This document shows, in pieces, positions 8,071-15,187 of a stretch of DNA of 20,315 bases. Within the stretch, counting starts at the first letter, position 1. Every line of letters starts with the position of its first letter. The DNA is from Bacteroidota bacterium (GTDB lineage Bacteria > Bacteroidota > Bacteroidia > Chitinophagales > Chitinophagaceae). The translations under genes and the position numbers were made by a program. Location of the stretch: the NCBI GenBank assembly GCA_023436685.1, contig JAEZIL010000351.1, forward strand, positions 1 to 20,315, read 5' to 3'. The notes under the pieces are model-generated. The model did no database searches, was not told the origin of the DNA, and worked only from the letters and a program-made list of their open reading frames with translations.

Positions 8071-8907
8071 TTATGCCACAGTATCGGGTGGCACTTGTTC
8101 AGTATCGCCACCGGGCAACTTCACCTCAAAATCTTTAAGTGTCTTAGATATATCGCCTTGCAGCAATAACTTGCCAGTCTCAGCCATTTTCCTCAGCCTC
8201 CAGCCCAAATAAAGATCGCCTGTGGGAATTCCAAATTTGCTCAAGGCCTGGTTAACTATCTTATGTGCTTTTTGAAACTGGTGTGAGCAGAAGCTGGCCA
8301 GTTGGTTATCGTAATATTCCTCTGCCTGAGAAACCAGTTTTTTGCCCCCACCATGTGTGCGGATGCCTGCATTTTCTTCTACTAGTTTACGCCATTCTTC
8401 TCCATCCACCTCAACTTCGGCAGGGGTTACCTGGCGTGCCAGCTTTCGGGCCTTCACTAGTTCTTTGGGTAATATCTCACTTATGCTTTTAGGATAAAAG
8501 ACTTTGCCATTCACATCAAGAAAAGGGAGATTGGCGATATTCACCAGATAAAATCTGCCCATGTGTTTCGACAAATAAGGCAGTATCCAATGGTAAGCAG
8601 TAACATCGGCAGGTGCGGGGGCCATCCAAAACCAAACCTGTATGCTATCATTTTTATACATAGCGCCCGATATTTCTAGCAAGCGCTCCATATCATCTAC
8701 CACAATAGGGTTCTTTTCATTGATAACCACCTGTTGCCAAAACTGGCTGCGAGTATCGCTAAAACCACCACCCTCTTGCTTTTGAATAGGCCCAACATGT
8801 AATATGTCTTTCAAAACCACTACCTCACCCTGCATAGCGGGTTCGTTCGTTACTGCCTCCTGTAAAGGTATTGCTGCTATATCACCAACTACTAAATGAT
8901 AGATCAT
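8071..8907 (-). CDS. DUF1835 domain-containing protein
   Basis: This is a 278-residue soluble protein. The N-terminus reads MIYHLVVGD, then GEVVVLKDILHVGPI at about 28-42, and RSQFWQQV. This is the pattern of DUF1835 proteins, whose N-terminal domain is usually followed by a DUF3658-like C-terminal region. The C-terminal part here has HQFQKAHKIV and YLGWRLRKMAETG, which fits. The molecular function of the family is unknown to me. I chose the ATG at 8905-8907 over an in-frame TTG at 8926-8928, because family members start at this MI(Y)H point and a perfect TAnnTTTG promoter element lies between the two. It appears to be the first gene of the leftward run ending with folC; the next gene begins 40 bases downstream. 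Confidence 0.8.
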   Translation of the reverse strand: MIYHLVVGDIAAIPLQEAVTNEPAMQGEVVVLKDILHVGPIQKQEGGGFSDTRSQFWQQVVINEKNPIVVDDMERLLEISGAMYKNDSIQVWFWMAPAPADVTAYHWILPYLSKHMGRFYLVNIANLPFLDVNGKVFYPKSISEILPKELVKARKLARQVTPAEVEVDGEEWRKLVEENAGIRTHGGGKKLVSQAEEYYDNQLASFCSHQFQKAHKIVNQALSKFGIPTGDLYLGWRLRKMAETGKLLLQGDISKTLKDFEVKLPGGDTEQVPPDTVA

Positions 8908-8912
8908 ACGCG

Positions 8913-8920
8913 CAAAAATA
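8913..8920 (-). promoter_or_regulatory. Promoter -7 element (TATTTTTG) of the DUF1835 gene
   Basis: On the - strand TATTTTTG is an exact TAnnTTTG match ending 5 bases before the ATG at 8907. If used, transcription would start at or next to the start codon and give a leaderless message. No -33 TTG is found at the usual distance, so the call rests on the -7 element and its position in the divergent gap with paaZ. Confidence 0.4.
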
Positions 8921-9021
8921 ATGGGCAAATAGTAAAAATCAGCATTGTTTTAACACAACATTCCTGATAGTAATATGCTGTATTCAATAATACTATAACA
9001 CCTTATTAGTAGTAAAAATTA

Positions 9022-9029
9022 TAAATTTG
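9022..9029 (+). promoter_or_regulatory. Promoter -7 element (TAAATTTG) of paaZ
   Basis: TAAATTTG matches TAnnTTTG exactly and lies 21 bases before the paaZ ATG, followed by TGCCTCGC and an A-rich stretch. No TTG is present 17-23 bases upstream; a weak TTAG is at 9006-9009. A TTG start at 9027 would lie inside this element, which argues for the ATG at 9051. The rest of the 143-base gap (8908-9050) is AT-rich and shows no other structure. Confidence 0.5.
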
Positions 9030-9050
9030 TGCCTCGCAAAAAAAGATATA

Positions 9051-11105
9051 ATGGCTGTAACGCAATTAAAGAATTACGCGGAAGGGAAATGGGTAACTGC
9101 AAAGCAGGAAGGTGATGTATTATACAATGCCATAACCGGCGACTCAATATACACAGCCAGCAGTGAAGGACTGGATTTTGGCGCCATGATGGACTATGCC
9201 CGCAAAGTGGGCGGGCCGGCGTTACGCAAACTCACCTTCCATCAAAGGGGCCGCATGCTAAAAGCTTTGGCTATGCACCTGATGGAGAAAAAAGAATATT
9301 TCTATAAGATAAGCTCATATACAGGAGCTACCCGTACCGATTCCTGGGTAGATATTGAAGGCGGTATCGGCAATTTGTTTGCTAATGCAAGCTTGCGTCG
9401 CCAGTTTCCTGATGAACGCTTTTATGTAGATGGTGAGGCTGCCAGGCTTTCCAAGAATGGCACTTTTATTGGCCACCATATCATGGTGCCACGCGAAGGT
9501 GTTGCCATACATATCAACGCATTCAACTTCCCTGTATGGGGTATGCTGGAAAAAATAGCGGTGAACCTGCTGGCAGGTGTTCCTGCCATCGTAAAACCGG
9601 CTACACTTACCTCTTATCTTACCGAAGCTGTATTTGAAGAGATCATCAAATCGAACATACTGCCCGAAGGTTCTCTTCAGCTGATATGCGGTAGCGCACG
9701 TGGCATATTAGATACTATTGAAACGCAAGACGTAGTAACCTTTACCGGTTCTGCTGAAACAGGCCGCAAACTGAAATCGCACCCGCGCATATTGTCGGAA
9801 GCTGTTTCCTTCAATATGGAAGCAGATTCTTTAAACTGCTGCGTACTGGGGCCGGATGTAAAACCTGGCTCTGCTGAGTTTGATATTTTCATTAAGGAAG
9901 TAACCCGCGAGGTAACTACAAAAGCGGGGCAAAAATGTACTGCCATACGCCGTATCATGGTGCCTGCCGATATGATAGAAGATGTGCAGATAGCTCTGGG
10001 TAAAAGGCTGCAAAGCACTACTGTGGGCGACCCCGGCGTTGAAGGTGTACGTATGGGCCCATTGGCAGGTATCTCTCAGCGCAACGAAGTACGCGAGAAA
10101 GTACAGCAACTAGCCAAAAGCCAGCAAATAATCATTGGCGACATGGAAAAGTTTGAAGTAGTGGGTGCAGATAAAGAAAAAGGAGCATTTCTGCCGCCAT
10201 TGATATTCCTGAATACTGATCCATTCGTTAACCTCGATTGCCATAATATAGAAGCATTTGGCCCGGTATCTACACTGATGCCCTATAACGACCTGGATGA
10301 AGCTATTGAATTAGCAAAGCTGGGTAAAGGTTCGCTGGTATGTTCAATTATAACAGCCGATGATAACGTTGCTAAAGAATTTGTGCTTGGCACTGCAACC
10401 ATGCACGGCCGTATACTGGTGCTGAACAGCGACTGCGCTAAAGAAAGCACAGGTCATGGCTCGCCAATGCCTTTGCTGGTACATGGTGGCCCGGGCCGCG
10501 CAGGAGGTGGCGAGGAGATGGGCGGCAAGCGTGGTGTACTGCACTATCTGCAACGCACGGCTATACAGGGCTCGCCAACTACCATCACAGCCATTACCAA
10601 TGTGTATCAACAGGGTGGCAAACAAAATGAAACAGACATCCACCCATTCCGCAAGCACTTTGAAGATTTGAAAGTGGGCGACACTGTTATTACCCATAAA
10701 CATACAGTAAGCGAAACCGATATCACTAACTTCGCTAATGTGAGCGGCGACAACTTTTACGCTCATATGGATGCTACATCGTTGGAAGGCACCATCTTTG
10801 AAGGACGAGTTGCACATGGTTATTTTGTGTTATCTAAAGCTGCGGGCTTATTTGTTGACCCTAAGAAAGGCCCGGTATTGCTGAACTATGGTATAGATGA
10901 GGCGAGGTTCACAAAACCTGTTTATCCCGGCATGACGATAGGCGTGAAGCTTACTGTAAAAGAAAAAGTAGACCAGGAAAAGCGCAGCGACGATGACATA
11001 GCTAAGGGAATAGTAAAATGGCTGGTAGACGTGTACGATGAAACAGGGGAAACTGTTGCCATTGCTACCATACTTACTATGGTGAAGAAGAGGAACCAGG
11101 ACTAA
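9051..11105 (+). CDS. paaZ: Bifunctional oxepin-CoA hydrolase/semialdehyde dehydrogenase PaaZ
   Basis: This 684-residue fusion enzyme belongs to aerobic phenylacetate degradation. Residues about 1-525 form an aldehyde dehydrogenase domain with the NMEADSLN motif (E257) and the catalytic cysteine in AGQKCTA (C296). Residues about 540-684 form a MaoC-like (R)-hydratase domain with VSGDNFYAH, where D567 and H572 keep the D-x4-H spacing of the active site. In E. coli PaaZ the matching residues are E256, C295, D561 and H566. The MaoC part opens the oxepin-CoA ring and the dehydrogenase oxidises the resulting semialdehyde with NADP+ to 3-oxo-5,6-dehydrosuberyl-CoA. All catalytic residues are present. 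The ATG at 9051 matches the family N-terminus; the in-frame TTG at 9027 lies in the promoter. No paaABCDE ring-epoxidase genes are in the window. A crotonase-like gene follows after 106 bases. Confidence 0.95.
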   Translation: MAVTQLKNYAEGKWVTAKQEGDVLYNAITGDSIYTASSEGLDFGAMMDYARKVGGPALRKLTFHQRGRMLKALAMHLMEKKEYFYKISSYTGATRTDSWVDIEGGIGNLFANASLRRQFPDERFYVDGEAARLSKNGTFIGHHIMVPREGVAIHINAFNFPVWGMLEKIAVNLLAGVPAIVKPATLTSYLTEAVFEEIIKSNILPEGSLQLICGSARGILDTIETQDVVTFTGSAETGRKLKSHPRILSEAVSFNMEADSLNCCVLGPDVKPGSAEFDIFIKEVTREVTTKAGQKCTAIRRIMVPADMIEDVQIALGKRLQSTTVGDPGVEGVRMGPLAGISQRNEVREKVQQLAKSQQIIIGDMEKFEVVGADKEKGAFLPPLIFLNTDPFVNLDCHNIEAFGPVSTLMPYNDLDEAIELAKLGKGSLVCSIITADDNVAKEFVLGTATMHGRILVLNSDCAKESTGHGSPMPLLVHGGPGRAGGGEEMGGKRGVLHYLQRTAIQGSPTTITAITNVYQQGGKQNETDIHPFRKHFEDLKVGDTVITHKHTVSETDITNFANVSGDNFYAHMDATSLEGTIFEGRVAHGYFVLSKAAGLFVDPKKGPVLLNYGIDEARFTKPVYPGMTIGVKLTVKEKVDQEKRSDDDIAKGIVKWLVDVYDETGETVAIATILTMVKKRNQD

Positions 11106-11184
11106 AAGCTTTAGCACCATATGGATAGAAAGAAGCATACTGTAAGACAAAACGCACTCTTTTTAGCCTTAATTGAATTGAACT

Positions 11185-11192
11185 TATATTTG
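11185..11192 (+). promoter_or_regulatory. Promoter -7 element (TATATTTG) of the crotonase gene
   Basis: TATATTTG is an exact TAnnTTTG match 19 bases before the start codon at 11212. It suggests that the crotonase gene is not transcribed only with paaZ. No well-spaced TTG is found; TTG triplets at 11173 and 11178 are too close. The remainder of the 106-base gap shows no terminator for paaZ. Confidence 0.45.
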
Positions 11193-11211
11193 CCGATAAA
11201 TTGTGTAACAC

Positions 11212-11985
11212 ATGCAGCATGCAGAAGGATATGTTCGTAGCAATATTGAACAAGGTATAGCAACCATAGAGTTTTATCATCCGTCAAGCAATTCGCTACC
11301 TGGCGAAATATTAAACGATCTTGCAAAAACAATAAATGATATCGGAATCGATGATCGTGTAAAAGTTATTATTATTCGCAGTGCAGGCGATCGCGCATTT
11401 TGCGCAGGTGCCTCTTTCGATGAACTGATAGCTATTGAAACCGAAGCTGACGGCAAAAAATTCTTTAGCGGTTTTGCCAATGTAATCAACGCTATGCGTA
11501 AATGCCACAAATTTATTATTGGCCGTGTGCAGGGTAAAGCTGTAGGTGGTGGCGTAGGTTTGATTGCAGCAACCGATTATGCTATTGCAATAGAGGATGC
11601 GTCGGTTAAACTAAGTGAACTTGCAGTTGGTATCGGCCCATTTGTAGTAGGCCCTGCTGTTGAACGTAAAATAGGGCTTTCATCATATTCGCAACTGGCA
11701 ATAGATGCTACAGAATGGCGTTCTGCCGAATGGGCTAAAAAGCACGGTCTGTACGCCGAATTGCATAGTAATATTGATGAAGTGGACGATGCTGTAAAAA
11801 GCTTGGCCAATAGATTAGCACATAGTAGCCCCGATGCTATGGCACAACTAAAGAAGATCTTTTGGCATGGAACAGAGCATTGGGACACATTGCTTTCAGA
11901 GCGTGCAGCTATAAGCGGCCGCCTGGTTCTAAGTGAGTTTACACGCAATGCCATTAATAAATTCAAAACAAAATCAGTTAATTAA
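11212..11985 (+). CDS. Enoyl-CoA hydratase/isomerase (crotonase) family protein
   Basis: This is a 257-residue crotonase-fold protein. The first oxyanion-hole segment is FCAGASFDEL (63-72), and the second is QGKAVGGGVGL (107-117). Of the two glutamates that catalyse hydration in classical enoyl-CoA hydratase, one aligns with E136 in LSELAVGIG. The other, normally in GGGxEL, is glycine here (G116). The segment VGIGPFVVGPAVERKIG also differs from the usual IPGxGG. Such changes are seen in crotonases that do isomerisation or other reactions. Because it follows paaZ it could serve phenylacetate (PaaF/PaaG-like) or another CoA-thioester pathway; the sequence does not decide. The start ATG lies in a CATGCAG direct duplication (11211-11224), but only the first ATG is in frame. 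A terminator follows directly after the stop. Confidence 0.88.
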   Translation: MQHAEGYVRSNIEQGIATIEFYHPSSNSLPGEILNDLAKTINDIGIDDRVKVIIIRSAGDRAFCAGASFDELIAIETEADGKKFFSGFANVINAMRKCHKFIIGRVQGKAVGGGVGLIAATDYAIAIEDASVKLSELAVGIGPFVVGPAVERKIGLSSYSQLAIDATEWRSAEWAKKHGLYAELHSNIDEVDDAVKSLANRLAHSSPDAMAQLKKIFWHGTEHWDTLLSERAAISGRLVLSEFTRNAINKFKTKSVN

Positions 11986-11986
11986 T

Positions 11987-12019
11987 AAAAAAAGCCGGTA
12001 AAATTTACCGGTTTTTTTT
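11987..12019. terminator. Shared bidirectional hairpin terminator
   Basis: Seven A bases (11987-11993), then CCGGTAAA (11995-12002), one A, TTTACCGG (12004-12011), then eight T bases (12012-12019). The 8-base arms are perfectly complementary, and A and T runs flank the stem, so the element works as a rho-independent terminator in both directions. It ends the paaZ-crotonase side on the + strand and the polysaccharide operon on the - strand. The stop codon of the leftward glycosyltransferase gene (12005-12007) is inside the stem. Confidence 0.88.
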
Positions 12020-13129
12020 ATTAATTTCTTTAGCAGCTTCCAGCAGCACCTGCTCATATCTATCCACTATATACGGCCAGCTGTACTGATTATTTATCTT
12101 ACTAATGTTATTATCAATAAACGATTGGTAGCTTTTCTTTTCTCCTGCCTCCTTTATTACTTGGGCCAGTTTTTTATCATTCGAAAAATATAACGCATCG
12201 CTACCAAGTACAGCCTTATTGAAAACATTGTCATGGGCCACAATAAGCGTGCTGCAACCCATCGCCTCCAGCAAAGATGGATTGGTGCCACCTACTGAGT
12301 GACCATGAAAATATAAATGGGAAAAATAGCGTAGATTATTTATTATCGAGAGATCATATATAGCACCCAGAAAACGGATACTATCATTTGCGCCGTAGGT
12401 AGTTTTCAAATAGGTACCAAAACTATTCCCTGTATTGCCTATAACTATAAGTGGCCTTGCTGAAGCACTTGCCAAGTGCCCCTTAATAATAGTTTCAATA
12501 TTATTCTCCGGCTCCATGCGTGCTATCAGCATATCATATGCATAGGGCTGCAAATTGAATTGCTGCAACACACCGGCTTCAGGCCTATCAAACACATCAG
12601 CACCATATGCTATAAAATGAGAACTTTTGTTGTATTCTTCTTTCAGGTACTCCTGTATACCTACAGAATCGGCCACCAGCATATCAGCATGTTTAGCAGC
12701 CCAACCTTCAGCAATCTTCAAAAATTTTTGTGCTTTTTTCGAGTATTTACTTCGTTTCCATTCAAGACCATCCATATTTACCACATTGCTACAGTACTTT
12801 GGCCAACGCCAAAACCATATACTATTGCTTGTATAGCCTAGCTGCAATAAAACATCATAATTCCTTTTCCTTGCATCGTTGATACAGTTAAGATCATAAA
12901 TGAACTGGCCAGGCGTACCTAGTTTATGTTCAGGGTCATTACAATGGATAATGCTTACACCATTCCATTCCTTTTCCTGGTACTCGTGATTGTGACTGTT
13001 ATACACCCACACCTTATGGCCTTTAGCAACCAAACCTGCAGCAAGATACTCAGCGCACTGCTCAAACCCACCATACCTATTAGGGATTCCCCGTGTACCC
13101 AGAATGCCTATTTTAAGAGAAATGCTCAT
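12005..13129 (-). CDS. DUF1972 glycosyltransferase (rhamnosyltransferase-like, GT4)
   Basis: This is a 374-residue transferase. The N-terminal GTRGIPNRYGGFE (11-23) is the hallmark of the DUF1972 domain, found in Cps2T/WchF-type beta-1,4-rhamnosyltransferases. The C-terminal GT-B domain has HSVGGTNPSLLEAMG, in which the first glutamate of the usual EX7E motif is replaced by glycine. From memory this is normal for this subfamily. No signal or membrane segment is seen, so it is a cytoplasmic enzyme acting at the membrane. I chose the ATG at 13127-13129; an in-frame TTG four codons upstream (13139-13141) is less likely. It is the last gene of the operon, 19 bases after the preceding GT4 gene, and its final codons run through the terminator hairpin. 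Donor and linkage are inferred by family only. Confidence 0.87.
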   Translation of the reverse strand: MSISLKIGILGTRGIPNRYGGFEQCAEYLAAGLVAKGHKVWVYNSHNHEYQEKEWNGVSIIHCNDPEHKLGTPGQFIYDLNCINDARKRNYDVLLQLGYTSNSIWFWRWPKYCSNVVNMDGLEWKRSKYSKKAQKFLKIAEGWAAKHADMLVADSVGIQEYLKEEYNKSSHFIAYGADVFDRPEAGVLQQFNLQPYAYDMLIARMEPENNIETIIKGHLASASARPLIVIGNTGNSFGTYLKTTYGANDSIRFLGAIYDLSIINNLRYFSHLYFHGHSVGGTNPSLLEAMGCSTLIVAHDNVFNKAVLGSDALYFSNDKKLAQVIKEAGEKKSYQSFIDNNISKINNQYSWPYIVDRYEQVLLEAAKEINKKNR

Positions 13130-13148
13130 TATTGGCTGCAAAAAAACA

Positions 13149-14228
13149 CTAAACTTTTAATACTTGCTTGTAGGCAGCCAAAGTTTCTTCAGCAGCTTTC
13201 TTCCAGGTATACTCTTTTAATATGCGCTGCCGGAAATTTTCATTGTAGGGCGCATTATAAGCTGCTTCCACAGCGACTTTTATAGACTCTTCATTATCGG
13301 GATCGCAATACCAGGCATCGTCTTTAAAATAGTCGCGCGTATCGCCCTTATCAGTTACTACAATATTACAGCCCATTACCGCTGCTTCCAGCGATGACAA
13401 ACCCGTAGTTTCAAAATAGCTTGGTAACACATGTACCCTTGCATTGCTATAAGCAGTATATAGCATATCGCCGCTTATCCAGCCATCTATATAAACGTTA
13501 CCTGCAGCCTCTGTTTTACAAGCTTCATAATAACTGATATTATTAGGCGAAGCCTTGCCATATAGAAAAAGCCTGTACTTAGTATTGTTCAAAGCGCGTA
13601 TCAGACGCAACTGGTTCTTTCTCGTTTCAATACGCCCCATGCACAAGACAGCGTCTTTATATTTTTCGCTGGAAGGGTATTGCCTGGTGGTCATTTCGGT
13701 ATTGATGCCATTGGGTACCACATGATATGGTGTGGTTACAGGGTATTTTGATACAAACCTGCGATATTCGCTTTCTGAGTTGGGTAGTAGCATTGCCGCA
13801 TTGCGGGCGGCTTTTAAAATAGATGCTTTATGCCCCAACCATAAATATTCTTTACTAACAATCTTCTCACCGTTTTTTATAGCTCTTGCTATGGCCTTGA
13901 TATATTCCAGCCGCTCATCGGAGAAAAGCCTGCCTAAAATGCTTTTAAATCCGCTTTCTTTACCTTTTACTGTGCCATATTCTACAAATATGGTTGATAT
14001 TAAATACGGTTTGCGTGAGCGCCTTGCATGTTTTAAAATATCAGCCGGCCTTATTATGTTAAAAAAATGCAACAAATCGTATTTAGAGTAATCTATCTTT
14101 TCATGCGCTAAATAAATATCAATATCTACCCCCATCTCGCGAAGATTAGCTGCTGTTTCTTCCAGTTGGGTAGTGTCGCCCCCGGCAGATGTATACAATG
14201 TAGAGCGAGATATATAGGCTACCTTCAT
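13149..14228 (-). CDS. Glycosyltransferase family 4 protein
   Basis: This 359-residue GT-B transferase begins MKVAYISRS with GGDTTQLEETA as the N-terminal acceptor-domain loop. The C-terminal domain shows VPNGIN at 171-176, CMGRIETRKNQ at 196-206 and an intact EX7E motif (E273, E281 in ETTGLSSLEA), where the nucleotide-sugar phosphates bind. No membrane segment is predicted. The start codon overlaps the stop of the GT2 gene (ATGA, 14225-14228), which implies translational coupling. It very likely adds one sugar to the lipid-linked repeat unit; the sugar is unknown. The DUF1972 gene follows after 19 bases. Confidence 0.9.
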   Translation of the reverse strand: MKVAYISRSTLYTSAGGDTTQLEETAANLREMGVDIDIYLAHEKIDYSKYDLLHFFNIIRPADILKHARRSRKPYLISTIFVEYGTVKGKESGFKSILGRLFSDERLEYIKAIARAIKNGEKIVSKEYLWLGHKASILKAARNAAMLLPNSESEYRRFVSKYPVTTPYHVVPNGINTEMTTRQYPSSEKYKDAVLCMGRIETRKNQLRLIRALNNTKYRLFLYGKASPNNISYYEACKTEAAGNVYIDGWISGDMLYTAYSNARVHVLPSYFETTGLSSLEAAVMGCNIVVTDKGDTRDYFKDDAWYCDPDNEESIKVAVEAAYNAPYNENFRQRILKEYTWKKAAEETLAAYKQVLKV

Positions 14229-15187
14229 TTAGGCTTCTTTTTAAAAAGCTTATAAAAATTCATGCGCAGGGAAGATGGTAAAAACGAAAACAGGTAAAGC
14301 ATGTATGAATTAGGGTTTTTAGGAAAGTACTGTATGGCCTTACGCAGGTTAAACCTTGCCAGTTTTGCGTCGGGGTTGTTCCACAAATATTTTTTTGCAA
14401 TCATAGAATAATATGACGCCTGTTTGTAATGCTCCAGGTTTTGCCCCGAGATGATGGCTTTCAACTGCTTAGCATCTTCTTCAGTTACATATCCATTGTG
14501 TATGGAGCGTTGCCTGATCTCCAAAAAATCTTTACCTCTCCATTTTTCATCTATCGTTACAGATTCCGGATTGAAACGTACATCTAAAACTATATCGCGG
14601 GTATTACAAACTTTGCCTGTTTCCATTAGCTTTTTCCAAAATAAATGGTCTTCAAATGTCCAGGCATTCTTAGGATAGAGACCTGCTTGTATCGCAGATG
14701 CTTTGTAGAAAGTAACACAAGGATGTATAAAAGGGCATTTATAGTCAACAATTTCCAGTATCTCTTCGTGGCTATGCCCTGCTGTATCTAAATGCATTAA
14801 ATAATTACCGTCCTTATCCATCACATCGGCTTCGCCACCCACCATAATATACTGGGGATGATCGCGCAAAAAATCTACTTGCAGTTGAAGCCTTTGTGGC
14901 CTGCAAACATCATCAGCATCCATTCTGGCTATCAATACTCCTTTACTCTTTAAAATGCCTTCGTTCAAAGATGCGATCAATCCTTTATTAGGCTGATCTA
15001 TTAATACGATACGAGGATCGTCATATCGTTTTATTACTGAAAGCGTATCATCTTTTGAACCATCGTTAATTATTAAAAATTCAAAATCGGCATAGGTTTG
15101 ATTTAAAATACTCTCAATAGCCTCTTGTATATAGGGACCCGCATTATATGCAGGCATTAAAACAGTAACGTATGGATTTTCAGGCAT
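14225..15187 (-). CDS. Glycosyltransferase family 2 protein
   Basis: This 320-residue GT-A transferase has VTVLMPAYNAGPYIQEAI at the N-terminus, NDGS at 41-44, the metal-binding DADD (D90, D92, D93) and a later FED motif (178-180) that supplies the likely catalytic base. The last 100 residues form an extra helical tail with the basic end FKKKPK, perhaps for membrane association. Its start overlaps the stop of the polymerase-like gene by 8 bases (ATGCCTGA), and its stop overlaps the next start by 4. It probably extends the repeat unit of the polysaccharide made by this operon; donor and linkage cannot be told. Confidence 0.92.
   Translation of the reverse strand: MPENPYVTVLMPAYNAGPYIQEAIESILNQTYADFEFLIINDGSKDDTLSVIKRYDDPRIVLIDQPNKGLIASLNEGILKSKGVLIARMDADDVCRPQRLQLQVDFLRDHPQYIMVGGEADVMDKDGNYLMHLDTAGHSHEEILEIVDYKCPFIHPCVTFYKASAIQAGLYPKNAWTFEDHLFWKKLMETGKVCNTRDIVLDVRFNPESVTIDEKWRGKDFLEIRQRSIHNGYVTEEDAKQLKAIISGQNLEHYKQASYYSMIAKKYLWNNPDAKLARFNLRKAIQYFPKNPNSYMLYLFSFLPSSLRMNFYKLFKKKPK

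Noticed and set aside
9027..9050. Upstream TTG start for paaZ adding eight residues
   Set aside because: The TTG is part of a perfect TAnnTTTG promoter element, and the ATG at 9051 matches the family N-terminus.
10344..10817. 157-codon reverse-strand open frame inside paaZ
   Set aside because: It is antisense to the conserved dehydrogenase and MaoC domains and its translation has no recognisable motif.
11211..11224. CATGCAG duplication as a repeat or regulatory site
   Set aside because: Only two 7-base copies, overlapping the start codon; explained by chance and coding sequence.
11121..11240. Small open frame of 39 codons between paaZ and the crotonase gene
   Set aside because: It runs across the crotonase promoter element and start codon, has no recognisable features and is likely chance.
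13130..13141. TTG start for the DUF1972 glycosyltransferase
   Set aside because: The ATG at 13127-13129 lies directly before the conserved first strand and needs no rare start codon.
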